Shown: positions 22,319 through 33,044 of the stretch, in pieces
How the letters are laid out: every line of letters begins with the position of its first letter
Numbering within the stretch: the first letter of the stretch is position 1
Assembly: GCA_000733355.1 (NCBI GenBank)
Contig: JNVV01000042.1
Span: 175,192-239,191 of the forward strand
Source of the DNA: Falciphora oryzae
Lineage: Eukaryota > Ascomycota > Sordariomycetes > Magnaporthales > Magnaporthaceae
Direction of reading: 5' to 3'
Length of the DNA: 64,000 nucleotides
Translations under genes and position numbers: made by a program
Notes under the pieces: generated by a model
What the model was told of the DNA's origin: nothing
Seen by the model: the letters and a program-made list of their open reading frames with translations, nothing else
Databases searched by the model: none

Positions 22319-24631
22319 CTAAGCGTCGGAACTCTCACCTGTCCGCTTGGGTCTAAGGGGGTGGTGGTCATGATTACCCAGAGTCGGTGCCGTCGACGGT
22401 CCCTCCACGACTCTCTCCGCAGCAAGGTTGGCCTGCTCGGCGAGGGCTTTATCCTCGAACACTAGACGGAAGTTCACAAAAGTTAACAAGACTGCAAAAG
22501 CTTGCCGTCAACGGCGGGGCGGGGATGACGAGCAGATATTTCTGTGGGCCGAATGATTCTTACAGAATGTCAACTCCTCCAGGGTCCGTCCGGATGTTTC
22601 GGGGAACATGAAGTAGATGAAGGCGATCTCGAAGGTCAGGACGCAGCAGTAAGTTATGAGGTACTTCCAGCTGATGCTTTCGAGGCCGATGGGGTTGACA
22701 AAGGTGGTGAAGAAGCCTGCCAGGCGGCTGAACAGCTGGAACCAGGCGATTCCGCGGGCGCGCTGTGCAAAAGGCCATATCTCGACCAGATAGGCTGGAC
22801 GGTAGTAGACGGACGACATGTCAGCTCCTGAGGCCCCCCTTAGGCAGGCTTGGAGCCACACGCGGTGATCACGGGAATCGTCTGGCCACCTACTGTAGGT
22901 CAGGGCGTTGAACCCGATAGCGTAGAACGGCCTGTACGCAAAGATGAAGAACAGGACGGCCCCGTTGGCCGCCGGGTCCGGCCGGCCGGCCTCCCGGGCG
23001 GTGACGGCGCGCTCCATGGCCACGGTCCAGGCGGCGTAGACGCACAGCAGGCCGGCGGTGCAGGCGAAGAACATGGGGCGGCGGCGGAACCGCCGCGCGA
23101 GCAGGGCGATCGCCGTGCCGCAGACCAGGCTCCAGCAGGCGATGGAGAGGTTGACCTGCTGCTTGAAGACGGAGTCGGTGCGGCCGATCATCTCGAGCAG
23201 GTCGCCGAGGTAGTACGAGATGAGCGAGCTGCCGCTCCACTGCGTGAAGACGCCCAGCGCGGCGCTGACCAGCATGCGCCGCCGCATGCCGGCCGTGGCG
23301 AACAGGTCCGCGAACGAGCGCCTGGAGTTGTCGAGCTCGAGCTGAATCGTCGCCTTCATGTGCGCGAACTCGGCGCGCACAAAGTCCGAGTCGCGCGCGC
23401 CCTCGGCGTGGTAGTCGGCCAGGATCCGGTAGGCTTCGGGCTCGCGGTTCTTGGTGATGAGCCACCTGGGGCTCTCGGGGATGAAACTGGATGCACGGAT
23501 TAGAGGGGATCATTTCCGAAAATGAGACCGGGATGCGGTAGACTCACAAGACAAAGGCCATCTGGAGGAGTGAGGGGCACATTTGGAGCCACGAAGGGAT
23601 CTTCCAGCCGTAATTGCCTGCTAGATTGTTCGTCCCGAAGCAGATTCCGGCCGCCAATATCTGCCCAATGTACTGACGGCGAGATACAATGTGTTAGTGT
23701 AGGCCCTTGCAGAATGTTCGGAACAAACAAGTGTGCCTACTCACGTATGCCACATTGAAGAACGAGGTCAAAATTGCTCGCTCTTTGGGGTACGCGAGCT
23801 CTCCGATCAGGCTCGAGCCGCTTACGATGCAGGTCGGAATGCCGAAACCGAGGAGCATGCGGGCGACGATGTACATAGCGGCTGGTATAGTTAGACCAGA
23901 AAATATGGAGCGCTTCAGCACGGTTGTGCATAGAAACTATCAGCAAGACGACGTACCGTTGACGGAGAACCCCTGAATGATGGCGCCAAAGACCATGATG
24001 GCGGAGCCGCCAAAGATGGACCAGCGCCGCCCGAACCTATCGTTGACCATGCCGATGAATGGCAGGGACAGTATAGCGCCCAGAGAGTAGGCAGCGGCAA
24101 TGATGCCCTTCAAACCCCCGGACATGCCGCCGTTGGGTTTGTCGCTGAAGACTAGGTCGTCGGCCCCGAGGCATTGTTAGCAATGGCGCGTGACCTGGAG
24201 TCGAGGACGAAGTGTGTTATCTGCCGGATTGGTATTCAAGAATAACAGCTTGTGCTTTCTAAAAGCAATCTCAAATCTGGGGTAAACTATATGTGGATAT
24301 GCATGGCTGCGTGTGGTTGAGTGTGTGTGTGTGTGTGTGTGGTGTGGGTGGATAGAAAGGGGCACAGCGGTGGTGGTCGCTTAGAGCTCGATGACGGGCA
24401 CTCACAGATCTTCCAGCTAGGCACAATCTGCAGGGCATTGATCATCTGGGAGTCGAACCCCGAGGTCAACTCGATACCCATGCAGGTCGGGAACAGCATA
24501 AAGTACAGGTACCGCAAGTTCGGCTTGCGGTACCAGGGCACTGGGTCCTCCTCGGCGGTGCGCTGTATGATGGGGTCGGCCTCGCCCGTTTGCGCACGCT
24601 GCGCTGAGGCCGTCTTGAGCTGCACCACCAT
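22319..24631 (-). CDS. MFS hexose/lactose-type sugar permease, 7 exons
   Basis: Predicted plasma-membrane sugar transporter of the MFS sugar-porter family (fungal hexose/lactose/cellodextrin permease style). Minus-strand exons: 24406-24631, 23957-24151, 23745-23881, 23548-23672, 22894-23486, 22564-22794, 22319-22461; 1650 nt, 549 aa, phases all consistent. Motifs in order: GFDSQMINALQIVPSW after TM1, AAYSLGAILSLPF (TM2), NDRFGRRWSIFGG (loop 2-3), RMLLGFGIP (TM4), FFIPESPRWLI before the central loop, TQWSGSSLISYYL (TM7), YLVEIWPFAQRARG (loop 10-11), and PETSGRTLEELTFLFEDKA at the C-terminus. The first intron (24152-24405) contains a (GT)n microsatellite. The start codon faces the Zn2Cys6 regulator across 1.27 kb, so the two may be co-regulated. 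It is probably the uptake component of the GH88/DUF2264 block, which is inference from position only. Confidence 0.93.
24320..24342 (+). repeat. (GT)n microsatellite inside a permease intron
   Basis: A run of about ten GT units lies in intron 1 of the hexose-type permease. It is an ordinary simple repeat and a potential length polymorphism. Confidence 0.8.
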
Positions 24632-25905
24632 GCTTCGTTGCGTGCGCCTCTAAGTACCTAGTGGGGGAGGTGTGTGTCTATCGTTCACTGCAGCAATGGG
24701 CTTCCGGTCCTGTCGTGACAGACCAAACAGACGGCCTCTCCTGCACGTCTCGTGGGCCCCCCCTGCAAGGAGTTAGCGGTCTTGGCCAATCACTTGCCGG
24801 CCTGCTGGCAGAAGCAAAAAGCCAAGAATTCTGGGCGGACGCCCCATGCCCGACACCTGGGTGGTCCCTACGGGGGGTCCACGTGATATCCATGATAATG
24901 GCTCCAGATCGAGTTTTGGACTCAAGGAACGTATGCAGCACACAAAGCAGTGGATGCAACAGCAATTTGGTGAGAAAGCATCCGCGACATCACCAACCTT
25001 ATGTAGGGCTCCTAGGGCAGGCGCAAGAGGGGCGGCCGAAATTGTATGGCGAAGCGAGTGGAGGGGCGTGTCGTCACGGGCGATGGATCGTCAAGCAGGG
25101 TGGCTTCGAACCAAGGCAACTTGCATAAGCAGACCCTCCATGGCGGCCACCGGGACATCGGCTGCGGATCGCGGATTAAAAACGATTCCAAGCTGCTGCC
25201 AAAATTTGCGTGCTGACACTTGTGCGGTGCGTCCTGGGGCTCCCCTCACGGGCGCCATCACTAAGCGATCGCTGGACGGAACCCTCGCTCGGCCCCCTCA
25301 GCCCCACCTCCAGGCAGCTGTCGTGCTGAACGGGGTTAGGCTGCTCCTTCTGTCAAACCGTGTCAGATTTGGTTCCCCCCCGCAAACTCTGCACGACCAA
25401 ATCCGCCGAGTCTCGCGCGAGCGGCGAAGGCGGCGAGAGCTGTCCGACATCAACGTCCCGGCCTCCCCAACACCCACGCCCGTACCGCTGTCAGTGCCAA
25501 CCGCTGCTGTCCAGTGGCTGTAGCTCCGTACCGCCCACCCCTCCCTCCATTGCCAGCGTGGTCCAGGGCTGCAGACGTGCGCGCGCATAGCCAGCTTGGG
25601 TCGCTGGTCGTACGACTGTCACACACCACATCGCCCACCACGAGGCCTGCCCGCTTCGGCGGCTGGCACCTGACACGGCACGGCTGCGAACACTACTGTA
25701 CCACGGCCTGTCCTGCTGATTGACTTGCTCCAACCCGTCGTCGGTGATCCACCCGCCCAGGGGTGGCCCCGGCTGACTGCGTTGTTGGGTGTCTGCCCGA
25801 CCCTGCCGGCAGAGCCGAGAGAGGACCCGGGGCGCTGGGACCCGCCCGATTGGCGCCGCCGCTCCGAGTCGGCGCATCCGTCGCTCGCCTTCGTAGCGGC
25901 TAGCC
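24632..25905. promoter_or_regulatory. Shared divergent promoter: permease / Zn2Cys6 regulator
   Basis: 1.27 kb separate the divergent start codons at 24631 and 25906. Open frames here are Pro/Arg-rich shadows. The arrangement allows one upstream region to serve both the transporter and the regulator. I cannot assign binding sites. Confidence 0.5.
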
Positions 25906-28900
25906 ATGTCAGCCCCAGCGCCGGACGCCGACGCAGACGCGGGGCAGGGTCAGCCTCCGCCCGATGAAACAGCGACTCAGCCCGAGGCATCGGCTGCTGC
26001 CTCCCTCGGCCTTGCATGGTGAGTCAGCAGCGTATTTCTCTATTTTATGCCTCTCTCCGTATCTACATCCCCCGACATCTATCGGGCTTGACCCCCAAAC
26101 TCCTCAAACGTCCCTGCCTTGATGCCTGGCATGGAATCGCATCCCCGTGGGTTCTGGCTACCCCTCGCCGACTGTCGTCAACATCCCCTGGCTGTGGCGT
26201 TCAGCCCCTTACGTCATAACACCAAGATCGGGTGAGGCTCGTCAGCCGTCGGCACGTGCTATTTTATTTGTCTGCCGGTCATATCTCTCCTTACTCATCC
26301 ATTTTGTGTAAACTTGATCCAGCAACCGATGCCGGAAAGCAAAGCTTCGTTGCTCTAGGGAGAGACCTGCATGTCAACATTGCAGAAAAGGAGGTATGCA
26401 CTTGACAATACCCTTATACTAAGCACTTGGGGCCGTACCTGGTGATCGTTTTCGCCCCCAATCTCGGTCGATCGGCGAACACGAGTTCAAATTTGGTGGC
26501 GTCGAGGCATTCTCTAATCATGCCCATCCACAGGCCTCGAGTGTGTTTACGAAGCCAAGCGCGTCAAACCTGGTCTGAAGGGCGGGGCTGTCGAAAACAT
26601 CCACAAACGCCTAGGTCAGTATTCTGCTGCCTACCTCATTTTCTTTCTCGGGAGTGGACTGGTCCTTACATCAGCAAACACGAACTAGATGCACTCGATC
26701 GTGCCCTTCAGCAGCAGCAGCAGCAACACCAGCGTGATCGAGAGGCTCAGCAGCGGAGAGATGATGCTGGGGTCTGCATTCAGGACTCCGCCGCGCAGAG
26801 CGTGCTGGCCTTACTGGCGAGGGAGCTTCCTAAGCTGATCAACGCCCCGCAGCAAGTTCCGCTGCCAACCCCTAGGGCGGCGCCTCCTAGAAAGCGGCCG
26901 CGAATAGGGGACAACGCGGAAGGCGATGACGACGAGGACGAGGATTCGCAGGATGGCGAGCGGACGGCCGCGGAACACTCACAAGACGACGACCTTACGC
27001 TACCTGCTACTTCTGCGAGCTCTCTCGAGCCCATCGTCGCCAAATATTTCTCCCATGTCCACCCATGGATCCCGATGCTCCACCAAGATATCTTCCGCGC
27101 CCAGGTGGCTCAGCCTTCTGAGATTCCTAAGATCGAGCTCATCCTCTTCGCCATGATATTCTCGACGGCGAGGTTCCTCCGAAATGAGGACCTTGACTTC
27201 GACATAGAATCGCCTACCTGGTTTTCCGAGAAGACCAGGAGATGGATCATATCCAAGGCTATGGATCGCCTCTGTGTGGAGAGTTTGCAGACTTTGATCA
27301 TCATGGCATTTACAGATGTGGGTTACTTTTAGATCCTGATGTTGTGCGCGCCGCCGAGGGGGCGACCGTCACTGCGCCTCATAGATACCTGATGCGGCTG
27401 CTTACGACTAGAGCCATTCCACTAGATCGGAAGCGGAAACGCCGCCAAGGCCTGGCCCATTGTGGGGTCGCTTACAAGGACAGTCGAGTATCTGCAGCTG
27501 ACCAAGGAACCGGACGAGAGCGACAGGCAGTTGCTGTATCGCCCGCGTGAGACGCTGCTGCCTGCGAAGGACTGGACCCAACTTGAGGAGAGGCGGCGAG
27601 TTTTCTGGAATGTCTTCAATCTTGACCGCTTTTGCTCGGTTATGATGGGCTGGAACACAAGTCTGACTGCCGACGACGTGCGCCGCAGGCTACCGTCAGA
27701 CGGTTTGTTATGGCGCAGGCAAGAGGCCGTCGTCACTCCGTACCTGGGGATCTGGGACAAGTCCCGTGGGCGCATTGGGAACCCCATGGCCGTCATGTCG
27801 TCTCGGTATCAGGCACCGGACCAGCCAATGATGGAGGCGGATCCCCAGAGCCCGTCCAGTGTGGCAATGCCGCACAGCGCAGATCCTGGGACGGCACCAG
27901 CGGACATGTCACGGGTCGGCGCATTTGCGTACTCGGTCGAGGCTACCGAGTCCATGAGCCGCATCATCAGCTATTTCCTGCAGCAGCGCATCAACGTGCA
28001 CTCCGAGTCCGACATCAACGTTTGGTTGACGCGGTTCAAGGAGCTTGACCTGCGGCTGGTTCACTGGAAGATGCTCCTGCCGCAGAAGTGGAAGGGTGGC
28101 TCAGGCACGGCCGGCAGCGCTGAGGGTGTCGGTGGTCCCATCGGCGGCCGCGCCCCGATGCTTGGCCGCCACTGGCTGGGGACCAAGATGGACCCGAACC
28201 TGACGCTCGCCCATGTGACGCACAACACCTCCATGATACTCCTGCACCAACTTATCGCCTTCCCGCCTGCCAATTGGCCGTTTAGAAAGAGGTTGCCGAG
28301 CACCTGCAGCGTCGAGACGTGCTGTTCGGCCGCTGTCGAGATTGCAACCATCTCGCAGAACTACCTCCGCCTGACCCCAAGGACGCTGCCGGTCGCGAGC
28401 CAGCTGCCTTTCTGTCTCTACGTGGCCGCGAGGATGTTGTTGGTTCACTGGCGATACGAGCCAGGCAACCAACTGATGGACGAGTTCTGGATCCTGGTTC
28501 AGGGGCTCGACGCAATGTCCCAGCGCTGGAACGGTATCTACACACCACGCGAGAAAACGTCTGCGGGAGGACCGGGAGGATCTGATTCCAGTGGCACGCC
28601 CTCGCAGCCGCCGCGGCCTGGCGAGAACGAGCCCAGCCAACAGGCGACCGACCTGGCCGCGAGGTTTGCTTCCAAGCTGCGGGCATTCCACGATCTCTGC
28701 TATCGCGACCCCAGTTTCCGCATTGACATTGCCAAGCTTACGCAGGAGATGGACCATGACGTCGGCCCGGGCGCCGCGCAGAATCCGTACCACCCCTACA
28801 AACCGCTGGTTCACCCGCCGAATTCCTTCTATCCGCTTCCCCCGCCTTCGGCGATCACCTCTGGTGTTCCTAGCGGCGCTCCCCCTGGGACACCCGGAGC

Positions 28901-29432
28901 GGCCAACATGCAGACGCCGCGGAGTCAGGTTTCGCTGGATAGCAGCAGTCACAGTTCGAGCGGGTGGAACGCGCCTAACTCGTCCGGTGCACAGCACGGT
29001 GGGCCACTCCCTCCAATCCAGCAGACGCCGAGGCTGCCGTACGTGGGCATGCTGGGACATTCGGGTTCCGGGCCTGGCCAAGGGCACAGGCATCATCAAC
29101 AGCACTCTCCTTCCCCCGCCACCCCATCGGGGCAATCCATGATGGGTCCCGGGGGGAACGAGATTCTACTCAACCCTATCAACGAGAGTGGCGGCGTTGG
29201 TCCTCGTGGAGGCGGTGCCGGCCAGGCGCATCATCAGTCGCAGCAGCAGGGTCCCCCGTTTCACACTCATCAAGGCGGTCCTGCAGTCACGCCCATGGCG
29301 GGCCACCCCGGTCAGCAGCTGACGCCGGCGCCCATGCTGCTGGACCATTATTTCTTGGATATGGACCGTGTCATTACGTTTGACGACGGGAGCATGTTCT
29401 CCTCCAACTTGGATCCCGGAGCCGGTTGGTGA
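25906..29432 (+). CDS. Zn2Cys6 transcription factor with Fungal_trans domain, 5 exons
   Basis: Predicted nuclear regulator of 966 aa. Exons 25906-26018, 26323-26393, 26534-26614, 26689-27317, 27426-29432; phases consistent. The zinc cluster is assembled from three exons: an ACNRC start, then RKAKLRC, then RPACQHC, RKGG and LEC, giving C-X2-C-X6-C-X6-C-X2-C-X6-C. A linker (VKPGLKGGAVENIHKRL) and a Gln-rich coiled-coil segment follow, then a putative NLS (PPRKRPR) and an acidic tract. The Fungal_trans (PF04082-like) domain has KYFSHVHPWIPMLH, MIFSTARFLR, RTVEYLQL, EERRRVFWNVFNLDRF and TSLTADDVRRRLPSDG. The C-terminal 300 residues are Pro/Gly/Gln/Ser-rich and probably an activation region. It is divergent to the hexose-type permease and convergent with the GH88 gene, a position typical of a cluster-specific regulator; that role is inferred. 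Confidence 0.92.
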
Positions 29433-29824
29433 TGTGATTTTCTTTGGTCTCCGCCTGTTTCAATTATGCTGCATATTGCTACTTCTTTCTTTCTTCTATC
29501 TCCTATTCTCTTTTTCTTTTCTAGCGTATGTATTGGCGTTTGTCTATGTACAAGCGGATCTTTATCAAGCGTTTTTGGATATTTAATCTTTCAATCTCGT
29601 ATACTACGCACGCTAGCCATTTATTTCCGGCGAGGTAACCCAAAAAGGCGGGGAAAACAACTATCTGCGCATGCCCGAGCGCAGTGATCGCATCTGGTCC
29701 TCAAGCGTCATCGGGGTGCGCAAAATGAAAGACGCCGTCGGAGAAAAGCAAAATATCCGAGAGAACGCTAGGGGAACAAAAAAGGGGCATGAAACTGAAT
29801 ACAAGAAACTGTTGGCCTTGGCCT
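29433..29824. other. Convergent 3' intergenic region, 392 bp
   Basis: Lies between the stop codons of the regulator and the GH88 gene. The first 150 bp are T-rich, consistent with a 3'UTR/polyadenylation zone. I see no gene. Confidence 0.5.
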
Positions 29825-31741
29825 TCACGCGAGACCCATTCTCAGAAGGCGGTTGCCGAACTCGAGCAGGTAATAGTCGGCGTAAACCAGGCCGTGGTTC
29901 GAGTACCGCCTCAGGGCGTTCGGGTTGTTGTTAGCGGTGCCGTGCTTGAGGATGGCCTCGAACGAGCCGGCGGCCGGGTCGACGTCGGCGACCTCGATGC
30001 GCGTGTGCCTGTAGTAGCAGCCGCCGGCGCCCGGCCCCGCGACGGCCAGCAGCTCGGCGCGCTCGGGGGCCAGGGCGAAGAGCAGCGTGTCGCGCACGAC
30101 GTCGACGGCGGCGCGCAGGAACCGGTCGGCCAGGCGGTCGTTGTCGCCGCGGGCGCGCAGGGACTGGGACAGGGCGAGCATGCCGTTGGCGGCGATGACG
30201 CCGGCGGACGAGTCGCGCGGGACGAAGGCGGGCGGCGGGGCGGCGGCCGTCGCGGTGGTGGTGATGGTGATCGAGGCGCCGGACTGGTCGATGCGGTCGA
30301 CGTCGGCGCCGTCGTCGGGCGGGGCGTCGAAGTCCCAGGCCGGGACGTAGCGGCCGCCCTTGTGGTTTTGGTGTTGTTGGGAAGTGGCAGCGGTGGATGG
30401 TGAGAGGGACGGGGCGTCGCCGTGAGGGCCCGGGTGCGCGTCGAGGCGGTGCAGGAAGTACTCGGCCAGGCCGCAGGCGGCGTCGAGGAACTTTGGGTCG
30501 CGCGTCCAGTTGTAGGTTTGCGCGTAGCCCAGGATGGCCCAGGCCTGGCCGCGCGCCCACTGGGACGTGTCGCTGTAGCCCTGGGCGGTGAAGTGGCGCT
30601 TGACGGCGCCGGTGCGCGGGTCGAGGTTGGCGACGTGGTGGGTCGAGTACCACGGGCCTGTGTACCTGGCCTCTGCGGCGGCGGCGGCGGTGGGGTGAGG
30701 CTCGGGCCGGAGGTGCGTGCGGAGGAGGGTGGTGGCGTGCGCGGTGGCCACGTCGGCCAGGCTCGGGGCGTCCGGGCCGGCGGCGAGCTGGCTCGCGGCG
30801 TAGTAGAGCAGGTCGAGGTTGCACATGCTGTCGATGATGACGAGCAGGTTGTCGTCCTGGCCCTCGACGGCCAGGTTCTTCTGGATGCGCGAGTCCCAGC
30901 TCCGGATCGCGCGTGCTCCCGGCACGAAGCGCGTGGCCAGGGCGGCGGCGGCGCGCAGGATCGAGTCGAGGCTGCGCCGGTTCCCGTTCAACTCCCAGTC
31001 CAGGCGCAGGCTCGGCATGACGATGAAGCCGACGTCGTGCGTGTCGGCGCGGCTCGCCATGGCGTGGATGGGCTCGGTCCAGAGCGCGCAGAGGGCCGAT
31101 AGGGCGGTGCGGAGGCGGTCGAGGGTGGGCTTGCCGAGCGCCTCGAGCTGTTCTTCCTCGTTGCCTTCGTCCGTCTGCAGGCCGCCGTGCTGCCGCCGGT
31201 GTTTCAGCACGGCCTGGATGGCGCGCAGCTGGGCGGCGTTGCCGAAGCCGCCGGGGACGGGGGAGGGGTCCAGGCGGACGCTGTGCGGGAAGCGCACGAG
31301 GCGCTCGAGCACGCAGTGCATGCTGCCCGGGAAGAAGCCGCAGGTCCAGAACTCGGCCTCGCGGTGCGCGTAGGCTCCCGCGCCGTGGCCGGCCTGGGGC
31401 ACGTACTCGGGGAAGGTGTGGGGGATGCCGACCGTTTTGCTGGCGGTGCGGTAGATCTTTGCGATCAGGTTCTCCGAGAACAGCTCGGCCAGGTCGTCGG
31501 CGATTGAGGGGGCCGTCGACTCGTTGGCCTTGACCTCGGTGTTGTCTGGCTTTGCCGGGCCATGTCCCAGGGAGCGAAGAGAGCGGATGGTGTCTTCTGA
31601 CGTGTGCAGAGACGCCGCTGGCTGGGCTTGTTTCGGTAGAAATGTCGTGAAGCTCGCCGTGGTCGCCGTCGACTGACCGGACGGCGAGGTGGTCTCCACG
31701 ACGTTGGCGTCGGGCTCCGATGGCAGTATCGAGGGGGCCAT
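29825..31741 (-). CDS. GH88 unsaturated glucuronyl hydrolase
   Basis: Predicted intracellular glycosidase of family GH88, which hydrates and releases 4,5-unsaturated uronic acid from the non-reducing end of oligosaccharides made by polysaccharide lyases. Single exon, 638 aa. Family landmarks in order: FWTCGFFPGSMHCVLERL, HDVGFIVMPSLRLDWELNGN (near residue 240, holding one candidate catalytic Asp), IIDSMCNLDLLYYA (near residue 310, second candidate Asp), QGYSDTSQWARGQAWAILG, NWTRDPKFLDAA, AWDFDAP, DSSAGVIAANGMLALSQSL, and a C-terminal NHGLVYADYYLLEFGNRLL. No signal peptide is seen: the first 75 residues are polar and Thr/Ser/Ala-rich. At 638 aa it is longer than typical 380-450 aa members, owing to that N-terminal extension and a low-complexity insert (His/Gln then Thr/Ala-rich) around the AWDFDAP block. 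Divergent from the DUF2264 gene. The exact substrate (glycosaminoglycan-, ulvan-, xanthan- or pectin-derived) is unknown. Confidence 0.92.
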   Translation of the reverse strand: MAPSILPSEPDANVVETTSPSGQSTATTASFTTFLPKQAQPAASLHTSEDTIRSLRSLGHGPAKPDNTEVKANESTAPSIADDLAELFSENLIAKIYRTASKTVGIPHTFPEYVPQAGHGAGAYAHREAEFWTCGFFPGSMHCVLERLVRFPHSVRLDPSPVPGGFGNAAQLRAIQAVLKHRRQHGGLQTDEGNEEEQLEALGKPTLDRLRTALSALCALWTEPIHAMASRADTHDVGFIVMPSLRLDWELNGNRRSLDSILRAAAALATRFVPGARAIRSWDSRIQKNLAVEGQDDNLLVIIDSMCNLDLLYYAASQLAAGPDAPSLADVATAHATTLLRTHLRPEPHPTAAAAAEARYTGPWYSTHHVANLDPRTGAVKRHFTAQGYSDTSQWARGQAWAILGYAQTYNWTRDPKFLDAACGLAEYFLHRLDAHPGPHGDAPSLSPSTAATSQQHQNHKGGRYVPAWDFDAPPDDGADVDRIDQSGASITITTTATAAAPPPAFVPRDSSAGVIAANGMLALSQSLRARGDNDRLADRFLRAAVDVVRDTLLFALAPERAELLAVAGPGAGGCYYRHTRIEVADVDPAAGSFEAILKHGTANNNPNALRRYSNHGLVYADYYLLEFGNRLLRMGLA

Positions 31742-33044
31742 TTTTCCCTAGGGACTGCTTTCTAGGAATATAGGGAGATGATCTACGGTATGTCAGTGTT
31801 ATAACCGAGTCGGTAGTAGGTCGGTACCTCTATGTAGGTACCTACACATGGATGCGTGACGAGCCTTTTATGGTCGATATGGAGGAATCGGAGATACCCA
31901 GTAGAGCTAAACCCACTGGCTGAAGCCGGGGAGAAGTTCGCCCAGGTGGCTCACCCGAGCAAGACTTCTAACTTTACAATTATGAGTAACATGTGGCCGC
32001 TGCTGTTTGACCGGCAGGCAGAGACGCGGTCGCTTGGGAAAGGGGCGGGCCACATCATTGGGCCGCAAAGGCAGGCAGATCCATCCAAGAAGGGGCACAC
32101 TGCAGGGAGGGCAGCAACGAAGCCCGAGCGGGGAGGTAAGCAGGAAGGGCGCTTCGCTTCTTTGATGCATCCATGCTGACCGAGTCGTATGGGGGGAGCT
32201 GACGGTCGAGCGCGGCATCCCCTCGTAGCCCTGGACGGTGGGTGCCCCGAGACATTTTGCTATCCGATGGCAAAGACTGACATCAGCGGCTTGTTTAGAG
32301 GCAGCTTCCCGATGTGGATGCGCGTAGGGCTCGGTTGCACAGCTGGTCGGGGATGTCGCACGGGCTGGGTCAGAGCCAGACGGGCATCTCCGTCCCATTG
32401 CCGGGCCGTGGATGGCTAGCATCCCGAGGGAGCTGGCCCGACGCCCGAGGGGACGGGCGCTGGCTGCCATGGGCCCACGACAAGGGCCCGACTGAAGAAT
32501 GCAAGTGCTGGCTTGGCGGGGTGATTGACAGTGTGAGCGCGGGGGAGTTTCCATGCTCTGCCCCCACATCAGCCATCTCGACACCCGTCGCTTCCTCCAT
32601 CCTGGCCAGCCATCGTCACCCGTCCAATCCTTGAGACAGGCACAAAAGTCATCCGCAAACGATCACTGCATGCCGTTGGCTTTGACGTGACTTCCCCTCT
32701 CCCGTGTTGCTATTTCTATCCTCGCTGGGGCGCTTGCTCCCCGCGTCGCGGGAAGGCGAATGTTGAGCTAATTAATGCGCCTTTCTCCGAAAGAACAGCT
32801 CGCACAACAAAGTAACAGCGCTTAAGGTGTTATCACGAACCCGGCAAGTTCCCCACCCCCATGCTGGCGTCTCCGTCTCCATCTGCTACTCAGACATTAC
32901 TCTTTTAGTCTCCCTGTCGGCCTGTATGCCCGCACCAGAACGTCCCTTCGGATCTGCCAGGATGGACGGGATATGTATCTGGGCTGACAACTTGATCCCT
33001 ATGACCCGCATTATTCCCTATGTGTACTATTACCAGAACGAAAG
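31742..33044. promoter_or_regulatory. Shared divergent promoter: GH88 / DUF2264
   Basis: 1.3 kb between divergent start codons. A 12-bp perfect palindrome GTAGGTACCTAC lies at 31834-31845, about 93 bp upstream of the GH88 ATG. Other open frames here are unsupported. Confidence 0.5.
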
